From the NCBI RefSeq assembly GCF_025421775.1, contig NZ_JAOEFX010000007.1:239244-303243 (forward strand): a stretch of 64,000 nucleotides of DNA, in the 5' to 3' direction. The DNA comes from Paenarthrobacter aurescens. Lineage in GTDB: Bacteria; Actinomycetota; Actinomycetes; Actinomycetales; Micrococcaceae. This document shows positions 6,906 through 16,290 of the stretch, piece after piece (the first letter of the stretch is position 1; each line of letters begins with the position of its first letter). The position numbers and the translations under genes were made by a program. The notes below the pieces were generated by a model, which made no database searches, had not been told where the DNA came from, and saw nothing but the letters and a program-made list of their open reading frames with translations.

Positions 6906-8174
6906 CTACGCCAGCTTGCCCGCCAACAGGAACTCAAACGGTGACTCAATCACTGAACGGATCACCTGGCCTGCCGCTCCGAGGAGTGTCCCGGAGTGCT
7001 CCAGCCCGGACACCGTGAGGTTCTTCGGGTCCAGCAGCCCGGGCGCGTAGCGCTCCAAGCTGGCGAGCAACGCCGGCCTGAGCCACTCCGACAGCAAGGC
7101 AAAGTGCCCGCCCAGGACTACGGCTTCAATATCCATCAAGCGGGCAGAAGAGGCGAGCGCGACACCCAAGTACCGCCCGGCGTCGTGAACTGCTTTGGTG
7201 GCCTGCGGATCCTGCGCTGCCAAGGCAGCAAGCAGCAGGGCTGTGCGCTCACCCAGCGAGCCTTCCGAGGTTCCGGCGGCCTCGAAAATGGCTTCCTGCC
7301 CAGCGAACGTTTCGAGGCACCCCGCACCGCCGCATGAACAGGCCGGACCCTCCGGATGCACCACGATGTGGCCCAGTTCGCCCGCTGAACCGCCAGGCCC
7401 GGTGTATAGCTCAGAGCCGATGATCACCCCACCGCCGACGCCCACTTCGCCGGATACGTAGAGGAAGTCAGCCTGTCCGGCGCCGTACCAAAGCTCGCCG
7501 AGGGCAGCACTGTTGGCCTCATTGGATAGCCTGACGCCAAGCGGCGCGCCTTCCAGCAGTGACCGCGGGTTCAGTTGCTCACGCTCCCAGTGGAGGTTCG
7601 GCGCCGAGAGCACCATGTTCCGCTGTTCGTCCACCAGCCCGGGAACCGCCAACCCGCCACCGAGGATGGAGATCTTTTCGGCCGCCGCCGCGGCTTTTGC
7701 TTCGGCCGCCAGGCCCCCCAGGCGCTCCATGACGTTTTCCGGCGGCAATCCCCGGTTTCTAGACTCCACTGAGGCGTGGAATCGAAGGTTTCCACCAAGG
7801 TCCACCAGTCCTACGGCAAGGTAATCGACGTTGATTTCCATACCGACGACGCCGCGGCGTGAGCTGAGTTCGAGCCCTTGGCCTGGCCGCCCACGCTCCC
7901 CGTCGCGATAAAGCCCAACTTCGGCAACGAGCCCTGACTCTACAAGGTCGGCAACAAGGCTGGAGACGGCCGCCTTGGTAAGTCCGGTGCCGGCTGCGAG
8001 CTGCGCACGGCTGGGCTTGGCGTCCCCGGTCCGCGCGATGGAGTCCAAGACCAACGAAAGATTTCGACGGCGGACGTCGCCGACGCGGCCGGGCGCGGTT
8101 GACTCGTTCACTGGCGTGGGACTCCCTGCGGATTTGAAAAATGTTGCTGGCTTCCATTGACCATGATCCATCAT
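6906..8174 (-). CDS. xylR: ROK-family transcriptional repressor of the xylose operon (XylR type)
   Basis: A 422-residue protein with an N-terminal winged helix (LAAGTGLTKAAVSSLVADLV, about residues 60-80) joined to a ROK sugar-binding domain. The zinc motif CSCGGAGCLE (about residue 280) and the glycine-rich VGVGGGVIIG segment are present. It is divergent from xylA with only about 80 bp between starts, the usual position for the actinobacterial/Firmicute XylR, so D-xylose-responsive repression of xylAB is expected. Start choice is between two adjacent ATGs preceded by GGGGGATG. Confidence 0.85.
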   Translation of the reverse strand: MMDHGQWKPATFFKSAGSPTPVNESTAPGRVGDVRRRNLSLVLDSIARTGDAKPSRAQLAAGTGLTKAAVSSLVADLVESGLVAEVGLYRDGERGRPGQGLELSSRRGVVGMEINVDYLAVGLVDLGGNLRFHASVESRNRGLPPENVMERLGGLAAEAKAAAAAEKISILGGGLAVPGLVDEQRNMVLSAPNLHWEREQLNPRSLLEGAPLGVRLSNEANSAALGELWYGAGQADFLYVSGEVGVGGGVIIGSELYTGPGGSAGELGHIVVHPEGPACSCGGAGCLETFAGQEAIFEAAGTSEGSLGERTALLLAALAAQDPQATKAVHDAGRYLGVALASSARLMDIEAVVLGGHFALLSEWLRPALLASLERYAPGLLDPKNLTVSGLEHSGTLLGAAGQVIRSVIESPFEFLLAGKLA

Positions 8175-8180
8175 CCCCCA

Positions 8181-8204
8181 TATAGTTCAGATTGAAAACT
8201 AATT
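8181..8204. promoter_or_regulatory. Candidate XylR operator in the xylR-xylA gap
   Basis: AGTT (8184-8187) and AACT (8197-8200) form an inverted repeat inside an AT-rich island in otherwise GC-rich DNA. It sits between the divergent starts, where one repressor could control both genes. Confidence 0.5.
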
Positions 8205-8253
8205 GGGGAGCTTTTCTTCCAGCCCCTCCCCCAGTGCTTTGCAAAGGAGCAAA

Positions 8254-9441
8254 ATGACCCCGCAGCCCACCCCGCAGGACCGCTTCACCTTTGGCCTCTG
8301 GACCGTCGGATGGACCGGCGCCGATCCCTTTGGCGTAGCAACCCGGCCGGCCCTGGACCCTGTCGAGGCCGTACACAAACTGAGTGAGCTCGGCGCCTAC
8401 GGCATCACGTTCCACGACAATGACCTGATCCCGTTCGATGCCACGACATCCGAACGCGACCTCATTCTCAAGAACTTCAAGGCAGCGTTGGCTGAGACCG
8501 GCCTGAAGACGCCGATGGTGACTACCAACCTGTTCAGCCATCCCGTATTCAAGGACGGCGGCTTCACCTCCAACGATCGTTCGATCCGCCGCTTCGCCCT
8601 GAGCAAGATCCTGCGCAACATCGACCTCGCCGCCGAGCTTGGCGCCGAAACGTTCGTAATGTGGGGCGGCCGCGAAGGCAGCGAGTATGACGGTTCCAAG
8701 GACCTGTCCGCAGCGCTGGACCGCATGAGGGAAGGCGTGGATACTGCGGCGGGCTACATCAAGGAAAAGGGCTACGACCTCCGGATTGCGCTGGAACCGA
8801 AGCCGAACGAACCCCGCGGCGACATCTTCCTCCCCACCGTTGGACACGGCCTGGCATTCATTGCCCAGCTGGAACACGGAGACATTGTGGGCCTCAACCC
8901 GGAGACGGGTCATGAGCAGATGGCCGGGCTGAACTTTACCCATGGCATTGCCCAGGCCCTGTGGGCCGGCAAGCTCTTCCACATCGACCTCAACGGCCAA
9001 CGCGGCATCAAGTACGACCAAGACCTGGTCTTCGGCCACGGCGACCTCACCAGCGCCTTCTTCACGGTGGACCTGCTGGAGAACGGCTTCCCCAACGGCG
9101 GACCCACGTACGACGGCCCCCGCCACTTCGACTACAAGCCTTCCCGCACCGATGGCTACGACGGCGTCTGGGAATCAGCCAAGTCCAACATGTCCATGTA
9201 CCTCCTGCTGAAGGAACGCGCCCTCGCCTTCCGGGCAGATCCGGCCGTCCAGGAAGCGCTTGCAACCTCGGGTGTCTTCGAGCTGGGCGAGCCCACCTTG
9301 AACGCCGGAGAAACCACAGCGGATCTGCTGGCTGACGCCAGCGCGTTCGAAACGTTCGACGCCGACAAGGCCGCCGAGCGCTCGTTCGCCTTCGTCCGCC
9401 TCAACCAGCTGGCCATCGAGCACCTGCTCGGCTCCCGCTAA
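8254..9441 (+). CDS. xylA: Xylose isomerase
   Basis: A 395-residue class I (actinobacterial-length) xylose isomerase converting D-xylose to D-xylulose. The start at 8254 follows AAAGGAGCAAA; an upstream in-frame TTG/ATG extension lacks support. Catalytic His54 and Asp57 (TFHDNDLIPF), the metal ligands in LEPKPNEPRGDI, GLNPETGHEQ and HIDLNGQRG, and the WGGREG motif are all present. It is the first gene of xylAB, divergent from the ROK repressor. Confidence 0.97.
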   Translation: MTPQPTPQDRFTFGLWTVGWTGADPFGVATRPALDPVEAVHKLSELGAYGITFHDNDLIPFDATTSERDLILKNFKAALAETGLKTPMVTTNLFSHPVFKDGGFTSNDRSIRRFALSKILRNIDLAAELGAETFVMWGGREGSEYDGSKDLSAALDRMREGVDTAAGYIKEKGYDLRIALEPKPNEPRGDIFLPTVGHGLAFIAQLEHGDIVGLNPETGHEQMAGLNFTHGIAQALWAGKLFHIDLNGQRGIKYDQDLVFGHGDLTSAFFTVDLLENGFPNGGPTYDGPRHFDYKPSRTDGYDGVWESAKSNMSMYLLLKERALAFRADPAVQEALATSGVFELGEPTLNAGETTADLLADASAFETFDADKAAERSFAFVRLNQLAIEHLLGSR

Positions 9442-9460
9442 GTCACCCCAACCACAGTCC

Positions 9461-9503
9461 CGTCGCCGGGCTCCGCGAGGCTTCCTCGCAGGGCCCGGTG
9501 ACG
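9461..9503 (+). other. Strong hairpin between xylA and xylB
   Basis: CGTC-g-CCGGGC...GCGAGG-ctt-CCTCGC...GCCCGG-t-GACG folds into a long GC-rich stem with no following T run. It is more likely an mRNA processing/stability element or partial attenuator than a terminator. Confidence 0.5.
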
Positions 9504-9525
9504 GTTCGCCAAAGGAACAAAACGC

Positions 9526-10956
9526 ATGCCCCTCGTAGCCGGGATCGACAGCTCCACCCAGTCGTGCAAAGTGGTTATCCGCGACTCAGTCACCGGCGCC
9601 TTGGTGCGCCAAGGCCGGGCGCCCCATCCTGAGGGCACGGAAGTCCACCCTGATCATTGGTGGACAGCCCTTCAGGACGCGATCGCCGAGGCCGGCGGAC
9701 TGGACGACGTCGACGCCGTGTCCGTAGGCGGCCAGCAGCATGGCATGGTGTGCCTGGACGAAGCCGGCAACGTAGTCCGCCCCGCTCTTCTGTGGAACGA
9801 CACACGCTCGGCGATCGACGCGGAAGAATTGACACTCGACGCCGGTAACGGTGATGCCGCCGCGGGCGCAGCGTATTGGGCATCCACCACAGGAACCGTA
9901 CCGGTGGCATCGTTGACTGCCACAAAGCTCCACTGGCTGGCCCGGAACGAACCGGAGAATGCTCGACGCACTGCCGCGGTTTGCCTGCCCCACGATTGGC
10001 TTTCCTGGCGGCTGGCCGGCCACGGCCCTGGCAGTGGACCCGCATCGCTGGAACTCCTGCGTACCGATAGGTCCGACGCTTCAGGTACGGGCTACTTCTC
10101 GGCCAGCAATGGCGAGTATCTTCCGGAGGTGCTCGAAAGCACGCTCGGCCATGTCCCCATCCTGCCCGTCGTCGTGGGACCCCTGGAAGTTGGGGGCAAG
10201 ACACCCGGCGGTGCTTTGATCGGACCCGGAGCAGGTGACAACGCCGCAGCAGGTCTGGGCGTCAGCGCCGCCGTCGGGGACGTTGTTATTTCCATCGGAA
10301 CCTCGGGGACCGTGTTCGCAGTGTCGGGCGTTCCGGCGCAGGACGCCAGTGGGCTGGTTGCCGGTTTCGCCGATGCTACGGGCAATTTCCTTCCCCTCGC
10401 CTGCACGCTCAACGCGACAAGGATCTTTGATGCCACGGCCGCATTGCTCGGCGTGGACTTGGGGGAACTGGGCGCCTTGGCGCTCTCCGCTCCCGAGGGT
10501 GCCAATGGGTTGACTTTGGTGCCGTACTTCGAGGGGGAACGGACACCCAACCTGCCTGATGCCACGGGCTCACTCCACGGCATCACGGTCTCCAACTACA
10601 CGCCGGCCAATCTGGCCCGAGCTGCAGTGGAGGGTGTGCTGTGTTCACTGGCGGACGGGTTGGCGGCGCTGCAGGCACAGGGCGTCTCCGCGCAGCGCAT
10701 CATCCTGGTGGGTGGAGGTGCGCAATCGGAGGCCGTCCAGCGGGTGGCTGCTTCGGCCTTTGGACTGCCGGTTTTCGTACCCCGCCCCGGCGAGTATGTC
10801 GCCGACGGCGCTGCCCGCCAAGCGGCAGGCGTCCTCACGGGCCAGTTCCCTGAGTGGCCGCTGGATGGCGTGGACGTCAAACCCCGGGCAATCGATGGGG
10901 CTGCCCCCTTCCTGACGAGGTATCGCCGTTACGCCGCCAAGGTTGCCATGGGCTGA
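9526..10956 (+). CDS. xylB: Xylulokinase
   Basis: A 476-residue FGGY-family kinase phosphorylating D-xylulose to D-xylulose 5-phosphate. Visible motifs are GIDSSTQSCKVVI at the N-terminus (first phosphate site), SVGGQQHGMV (substrate loop), ISIGTSGTVFAV (second phosphate site) and ILVGGGAQSEAVQRVAA (adenosine site). AAAGGAACAAAACGC precedes the ATG. It lies 84 bp after xylA in the same direction and feeds the pentose phosphate pathway. Confidence 0.95.
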   Translation: MPLVAGIDSSTQSCKVVIRDSVTGALVRQGRAPHPEGTEVHPDHWWTALQDAIAEAGGLDDVDAVSVGGQQHGMVCLDEAGNVVRPALLWNDTRSAIDAEELTLDAGNGDAAAGAAYWASTTGTVPVASLTATKLHWLARNEPENARRTAAVCLPHDWLSWRLAGHGPGSGPASLELLRTDRSDASGTGYFSASNGEYLPEVLESTLGHVPILPVVVGPLEVGGKTPGGALIGPGAGDNAAAGLGVSAAVGDVVISIGTSGTVFAVSGVPAQDASGLVAGFADATGNFLPLACTLNATRIFDATAALLGVDLGELGALALSAPEGANGLTLVPYFEGERTPNLPDATGSLHGITVSNYTPANLARAAVEGVLCSLADGLAALQAQGVSAQRIILVGGGAQSEAVQRVAASAFGLPVFVPRPGEYVADGAARQAAGVLTGQFPEWPLDGVDVKPRAIDGAAPFLTRYRRYAAKVAMG

Positions 10957-10986
10957 TCATGGGCGCCTGTGCTCTATCGTGACAGG

Positions 10987-12012
10987 GTGAGCTCTGAACA
11001 ATCTGCATCAGCCCGGCCTCCTGTCATGGAGGACGTTGCCCGAGTGGCGGGAGTTTCCCATCAGACCGTGTCACGGGTGCTGAACAACCACCCCAACGTG
11101 AGTTCCAAAACCCGTGAGCGCGTGGAACAGGCCATCACCGAACTTGGCTACCGCCGCAACACGGCCGCGCGCAGCCTGGTAACACGACGCTCCCAAACCA
11201 TCGGCGTGCTCGGCAGCGAGATGGCACAATACGGGCCATCCCACACACTTCTGGGAGTCCAGCAGGCGGCAAGGGACGCGGGCTACTTCGTAAGTGTCGC
11301 CGGCCTAAGGGAAGTCACACCGGAGACCATCAAGGACGCCATTGCCCACTTCATGGATCAGGGCGTGGACGGCATCGTTGTGACTGTGCCCCACCCTGGA
11401 ACTTTTGACGTTCTCCGGGACATTACCGTTCCAGTGCCCTTGGTCGCCGTGGGGTCTGTCGGCGATGAGCACCTCGGCGGCGCCACCGTTGACCAACAGG
11501 AAGGGGCGCGGCTCGCGGTCCAACACCTCCTGGACCTTGGGCACAAGCAGATCGGCCACCTCTCCGGACCTGTTGACTGGATTGACGCCGCTGCCCGGAT
11601 CGACGGTTGGCGTGAGGCATTGGCGGAGGCCGGGCTTGAACCGGCCACACTGATCGAGGGCGATTGGAGTGCTGGGTGCGGTTACCGCGAAGGCCTGAAA
11701 ATCGCCGCCGACCGTTGCGTGACGGCACTGTTCGTAGCGAATGACCAGATGGCCCTCGGTGTCCTGCGCGCATTCAACGAAACGGGTGTGCAGGTGCCGC
11801 AGGACATCAGCGTTGTGGGCTTTGACGACCAGCCCGAGTCCGCTTACTTTATCCCTCCGCTGACTACGGTGGCGCAAGACTTCGAAGAGCTAGGCCAGCG
11901 CTGCATCAGCCTGCTCCTGGACCGTTTGGAGAACGGCGATACCGTCTCAGCTGCCACAGTCCCGCCACGCCTCGTAGTCCGATCCACCACGGCGCCTCCC
12001 CTCACCGCCTAA
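10987..12012 (+). CDS. LacI-family regulator, probable arabinose regulator
   Basis: A 341-residue LacI protein: HTH MEDVARVAGVSHQTVSRVLNN followed by a sugar-binding core and the C-terminal GFDDQPESAYFIPPLTTVAQD. The GTG at 10987 is chosen because a TATCGT box lies at 10975-10980, 6 nt before it, the pattern of a leaderless transcript; an in-frame GTG at 10969 is the alternative. It sits just upstream of araBDA, and the araB promoter carries a lac-like operator, so arabinose control is a strong inference. It could also affect xylAB upstream. Confidence 0.88.
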   Translation: MSSEQSASARPPVMEDVARVAGVSHQTVSRVLNNHPNVSSKTRERVEQAITELGYRRNTAARSLVTRRSQTIGVLGSEMAQYGPSHTLLGVQQAARDAGYFVSVAGLREVTPETIKDAIAHFMDQGVDGIVVTVPHPGTFDVLRDITVPVPLVAVGSVGDEHLGGATVDQQEGARLAVQHLLDLGHKQIGHLSGPVDWIDAAARIDGWREALAEAGLEPATLIEGDWSAGCGYREGLKIAADRCVTALFVANDQMALGVLRAFNETGVQVPQDISVVGFDDQPESAYFIPPLTTVAQDFEELGQRCISLLLDRLENGDTVSAATVPPRLVVRSTTAPPLTA

Positions 12013-12025
12013 CCCAGCGGGAGAC

Positions 12026-12063
12026 GGATAACGCTCCACCGAGAGCTCAAAAGAGCGTTATCC
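12026..12063 (+). terminator. Hairpin after the LacI gene
   Basis: GGATAACGCTC and GAGCGTTATCC are perfect 11-bp arms with a 16-nt loop, 14 bp after the stop codon. There is no T tract, so it may terminate weakly or serve as a stability hairpin. Confidence 0.55.
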
Positions 12064-12128
12064 ATCCCCGGTTTGGGCGCGTCCGCCAAGAACCCGCATC
12101 TTGAGCCTCGTTTTCAGACTGCACGCTC

Positions 12129-12157
12129 TTGACATCAAAGTTGTGAGCGCTAACAAT
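12129..12157 (+). promoter_or_regulatory. araB promoter overlapping a lac-like operator
   Basis: TTGACA at 12129-12134 is a consensus -35. TTGTGAGCGCTAACAA (12141-12156) is a near-perfect palindrome strikingly like the E. coli lac operator core, and the TAACAAT at 12151-12157 can act as -10 at 16-bp spacing. The operator thus fills the spacer and -10, ideal for LacI-type repression of araBDA. Confidence 0.75.
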
Positions 12158-12228
12158 TACATCAGACCTTCTTCAGTTTTCCACCCCGACCCCGGCAATG
12201 AGGCCTTGGCCTGCCGGATGGAGACCCC

Positions 12229-13995
12229 ATGAATACCTCTGAAAACCTCCCGCTCGACGAGCAATTCGTCATCGGCGTGGACTATGGCACCTTGTCTGGA
12301 CGCGCCGTCGTCGTGCGTGTATCGGATGGTGCCGAAATCGGCAGCGGCGTGTTCGAATATCCGCACGCCGTCGTCACAGAAAACCTCCCCGGCAGCGGCC
12401 AACGATTGCCCGCCGACTGGGCACTCCAAGTACCCAACGACTACCGCGACGTCCTGCGCAATGCTGTACCGGCCGCCGTCGCCGATGCCGGAATCATCCC
12501 GGAGAATGTGGTTGGCATCGCCACCGACTTCACCGCCTGCACTATGGTTCCGACCACGGCGGACGGCACGCCGCTGAACGAACTGGAACTCTTCGCGGAC
12601 CGGCCGCACGCCTTCGTGAAACTGTGGCGCCACCATGCCGCACAGCCGCAGGCAGACCGCATCAACCAGCTGGCGGAAGAACGTGGTGAGTCCTGGCTTC
12701 CCCGCTACGGCGGCCTCATCTCCTCCGAGTGGGAGTTCGCCAAGGGCCTGCAGCTCCTTGAGGAAGATCCGGAAGTCTACGCCGCCATGGATCACTGGGT
12801 TGAGGCCGCCGACTGGATCGTCTGGCAGCTTTGCGGGAGCTACGTCCGCAACGCCTGCACTGCCGGATACAAGGGCATCTACCAGGACGGAAAGTACCCT
12901 TCAGAGGACTTCCTGGCAGCCCTCAATCCTGATTTCAAGGGCTTTGTCAGCAGCAAGCTGGAACACACCATCGGCCGCCTGGGCGACGCCGCCGGTTACC
13001 TCACCGAAGAGGCCGCGGCGTGGACGGGACTTCCGGTGGGAATCGCCGTGGCAGTAGGCAACGTCGACGCCCACGTCAGCGCGCCGGCCGCAAACGCAGT
13101 GGAGCCAGGGCAGCTCGTGGCGATCATGGGCACGTCCACATGCCATGTCATGAACGGCGACGTGCTCCGCGAGGTCCCCGGCATGTGCGGTGTGGTGGAT
13201 GGCGGCATCGTGGACGGCCTCTGGGGATATGAAGCGGGTCAGTCCGGAGTTGGCGACATCTTCGGCTGGTTCACCAAGAACGGCGTTCCGCCCGCGTACC
13301 ACAAGAGCGCCAAGGACAAGGGTCTGGGCATCCACGAGTACCTCACTGAACTCGCGGAGAAGCAGGCCATCGGCGAGCACGGGCTCATCGCCCTGGACTG
13401 GCACTCAGGCAACCGCTCAGTACTGGTGGACCACGAACTTTCCGGTGTGGTGGTGGGCCAGACCCTGGCAACCAAGCCCGAGGATACTTACCGCGCACTG
13501 CTGGAAGCCACTGCGTTCGGCACCAGGACAATCGTGGATGCATTCCGCGATTCCGGTGTGCCGGTCAAGGAGTTCATCGTGGCCGGCGGGCTCCTGAAGA
13601 ACAAGTTCCTGATGCAGGTTTACGCCGACATCACCGGCCTGCAGCTCTCAACGATTGGATCTGAACAAGGTCCGGCGCTGGGCTCGGCGATCCATGCGGC
13701 TGTGGCTGCGGGAAAGTACAAAGACATCCGTGAAGCCGCAGCCTCCATGGCAGCTGCACCCGGCGCTGTCTATACGCCCATTCCGGAGAACGTGGCCGCG
13801 TACGAGGTCCTCTTCCAGGAGTACCGCGCTCTGCACGATTACTTCGGCCGTGGCACCAACAACGTGATGCACCGCCTCAAGGCCATCCAGCGCGCCGCGA
13901 TCCAGGGTTCAGGAAGCCAGGGTTCAGCAGGGCAGGGTTCAGGAAGCCACGGTTCAGCAACGCAGGCAACCACCCTCGAAGGAGCAAACGCATGA
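12229..13995 (+). CDS. araB: L-ribulokinase
   Basis: A 588-residue FGGY kinase phosphorylating L-ribulose. GVDYGTLSGRAVVV is the first phosphate site, with the GTLSGR wording typical of AraB. IMGTSTCHVM is the second site, and FIVAGGLLKNKFLMQVYADI the adenosine site. The last 35 residues or so are a low-complexity tail rich in Q, G and S (QGSGSQGSAGQGSGSHGS), encoded by imperfect DNA repeats and not part of the usual enzyme of about 560 residues. It overlaps araD by 4 bp and heads the araB-araD-araA order. Confidence 0.95.
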   Translation: MNTSENLPLDEQFVIGVDYGTLSGRAVVVRVSDGAEIGSGVFEYPHAVVTENLPGSGQRLPADWALQVPNDYRDVLRNAVPAAVADAGIIPENVVGIATDFTACTMVPTTADGTPLNELELFADRPHAFVKLWRHHAAQPQADRINQLAEERGESWLPRYGGLISSEWEFAKGLQLLEEDPEVYAAMDHWVEAADWIVWQLCGSYVRNACTAGYKGIYQDGKYPSEDFLAALNPDFKGFVSSKLEHTIGRLGDAAGYLTEEAAAWTGLPVGIAVAVGNVDAHVSAPAANAVEPGQLVAIMGTSTCHVMNGDVLREVPGMCGVVDGGIVDGLWGYEAGQSGVGDIFGWFTKNGVPPAYHKSAKDKGLGIHEYLTELAEKQAIGEHGLIALDWHSGNRSVLVDHELSGVVVGQTLATKPEDTYRALLEATAFGTRTIVDAFRDSGVPVKEFIVAGGLLKNKFLMQVYADITGLQLSTIGSEQGPALGSAIHAAVAAGKYKDIREAAASMAAAPGAVYTPIPENVAAYEVLFQEYRALHDYFGRGTNNVMHRLKAIQRAAIQGSGSQGSAGQGSGSHGSATQATTLEGANA

Positions 13996-14699
13996 GCACC
14001 CTCCTCGAAACGATCGCAAGGGTCCGCAAGGAAGTCTGCGAGCTGCATGCAGAACTGACCCGCTATGAACTGGTGGTCTGGACGGCCGGCAACGTCTCGG
14101 GCCGGATTCCAGGGCACGACCTCATGGTCATCAAGCCATCGGGCGTTTCCTACGATGACCTCACACCGGAGCTCATGGTGGTCACTGACCTCTATGGCAC
14201 CCCGGTCAGGGGCATGAACACCGGAAGTGCCGGAACCGTGGACTGCGGCAACCCGGACCTCTCGCCGTCCTCCGACACCGCCGCCCACGCCTACGTCTAC
14301 CGGCACATGCCGGAGGTAGGAGGCGTTGTCCACACGCACTCCACCTACGCCACCGCCTGGGCTGCGCGCGGCGAGGAAATCCCCTGCGTACTGACCATGA
14401 TGGGCGACGAGTTCGGCGGCCCCATCCCCATTGGACCGTTTGCGTTGATCGGAGACGATTCGATCGGCCAAGGCATCGTGGAAACCCTTAAGAACTCCCA
14501 CTCGCCCGCGGTCCTGATGCAGAACCATGGGCCTTTCACCATTGGCAAGTCAGCCCGCGAGGCCGTCAAGGCAGCGGTGATGTGTGAGGAAGTGGCCCGC
14601 ACGGTCCACATCTCCCGGCAACTCGGTGAGCCCCTGCCCATCGACCAGGCAAAGATCGAGTCCCTCTACGACCGATACCAGAACGTTTATGGCCGCTAA
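13992..14699 (+). CDS. araD: L-ribulose-5-phosphate 4-epimerase
   Basis: A 235-residue class II aldolase/epimerase that yields D-xylulose 5-phosphate. The zinc histidines are in VVHTHSTYATAW and the later VLMQNHGPFTIG; TAGNVSGRIPGHDLMVIKPSG is the phosphate/substrate loop. The ATGA overlap with araB indicates coupled translation. Confidence 0.95.
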   Translation: MSTLLETIARVRKEVCELHAELTRYELVVWTAGNVSGRIPGHDLMVIKPSGVSYDDLTPELMVVTDLYGTPVRGMNTGSAGTVDCGNPDLSPSSDTAAHAYVYRHMPEVGGVVHTHSTYATAWAARGEEIPCVLTMMGDEFGGPIPIGPFALIGDDSIGQGIVETLKNSHSPAVLMQNHGPFTIGKSAREAVKAAVMCEEVARTVHISRQLGEPLPIDQAKIESLYDRYQNVYGR

Positions 14700-14754
14700 C
14701 GCGGTCAGCCAGAAGCAACCTCGAAAAAACCAAGAGCACCCAGGAGCCACCACA

Positions 14755-16290
14755 ATGCCCAGCGCCAACACCACATCCGCCAACAACACTTCCCTGGGTC
14801 AGTACGAGGTCTGGTTCCTCACCGGCAGCCAGCACCTTTATGGTGAGGATGTCCTCAAGCAGGTGGCAGCGCAGTCGCAGGAGATTGCCAACGCCCTGAA
14901 CGCCAGCAGCGACGTCCCGGTCAAGCTCGTGTGGAAGCCGGTTCTCACTGATTCCGATGCCATCCGCCGCACCGCCCTGGAAGCCAACTCGAACGACTCC
15001 GTGATCGGCGTGACTGCATGGATGCACACGTTCAGCCCGGCCAAGATGTGGATCCAAGGCCTGGACGCGCTCCGCAAGCCGTTGCTGCACCTGCACACGC
15101 AGGCCAACCGGGACCTGCCGTGGGCTGACATCGATTTTGACTTCATGAACCTCAACCAGGCAGCTCACGGCGACCGGGAGTTCGGATACATCCAGTCGCG
15201 CCTCGGCGTGCCGCGGAAGACCGTCGTCGGGCATGTCAGCAATCCCGAGGTCGCCCGCCAAGTGGGTGCGTGGCAGCGCGCCTCGGCCGGCTGGGCCGCC
15301 GTCCGCACGTTGAAGCTGACCCGCTTCGGCGACAACATGCGCAACGTCGCCGTCACCGAAGGCGACAAGACCGAAGCCGAGCTTCGCTTCGGCGTCTCGG
15401 TAAACACCTGGTCCGTCAACGAGCTCGCCGAGGCTGTCCACGGGGCCGCAGAGTCCGACGTCGACGCCTTGGTTGCCGAGTACGAGCGCCTTTATGAGGT
15501 GGCTGACGAGCTGAAGGCCGGCGGTGCCCGCCACGAGTCGCTGCGGTACAGCGCCAAGATCGAACTGGGCCTCCGCAGCTTCCTGGAATCCAACGGTTCT
15601 GCAGCGTTCACCACGTCCTTCGAAGACCTGGGCGAGCTGCGCCAACTCCCCGGCATGGCTGTCCAGCGCCTGATGGCCGACGGTTACGGCTTCGGCGCCG
15701 AAGGTGACTGGAAGACAGCCATCCTGGTCCGCGCCGCCAAGGTCATGGGCGGAGACCTGCCTGGCGGCGCCTCACTCATGGAGGACTACACCTATCACCT
15801 GGAGCCGGGCTCGGAGAAGATCCTGGGTGCGCACATGCTGGAGGTCTGCCCGTCGTTGACCGCCAAGAAGCCGCGCGTGGAGATCCACCCGCTGGGCATC
15901 GGCGGCAAGGAAGACCCTGTCCGCATGGTGTTCGATACCGACGCCGGCCCCGGCATCGTCGTTGCCCTGTCCGATATGCGCGATCGGTTCCGCCTGGTCG
16001 CGAACGTGGTGGACGTCGTCGACCTTGACCAGCCACTCCCCAACCTTCCGGTGGCCCGCGCACTGTGGGAACCCAAGCCGAACTTCGCCACGTCGGCCGC
16101 CGCGTGGCTCACCGCCGGCGCCGCGCACCACACGGTATTGTCCACGCAGGTGGGCCTGGACGTGTTCGAGGACTTCGCCGAAATCGCCAAGACCGAACTC
16201 CTCACCATCGACGAAGGCACCACCATCAAACAGTTCAAGAAGGAACTCAACTGGAACGCCGCGTACTACAAACTGGCCGGCGGCCTGTGA
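14755..16290 (+). CDS. araA: L-arabinose isomerase
   Basis: A 511-residue enzyme converting L-arabinose to L-ribulose. The start at 14755 follows CAGGAGCCACCACA; a longer frame runs back into araD but has no ribosome site. The EVWFLTGSQHLYG opening, MEDYTYHLEPG and ILGAHMLEVCPSL regions contain the family's catalytic Glu and His, and FKKELNWNAAYYKLAGGL is the usual C-terminus. The stop overlaps the next GTG by 4 bp. Confidence 0.96.
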   Translation: MPSANTTSANNTSLGQYEVWFLTGSQHLYGEDVLKQVAAQSQEIANALNASSDVPVKLVWKPVLTDSDAIRRTALEANSNDSVIGVTAWMHTFSPAKMWIQGLDALRKPLLHLHTQANRDLPWADIDFDFMNLNQAAHGDREFGYIQSRLGVPRKTVVGHVSNPEVARQVGAWQRASAGWAAVRTLKLTRFGDNMRNVAVTEGDKTEAELRFGVSVNTWSVNELAEAVHGAAESDVDALVAEYERLYEVADELKAGGARHESLRYSAKIELGLRSFLESNGSAAFTTSFEDLGELRQLPGMAVQRLMADGYGFGAEGDWKTAILVRAAKVMGGDLPGGASLMEDYTYHLEPGSEKILGAHMLEVCPSLTAKKPRVEIHPLGIGGKEDPVRMVFDTDAGPGIVVALSDMRDRFRLVANVVDVVDLDQPLPNLPVARALWEPKPNFATSAAAWLTAGAAHHTVLSTQVGLDVFEDFAEIAKTELLTIDEGTTIKQFKKELNWNAAYYKLAGGL

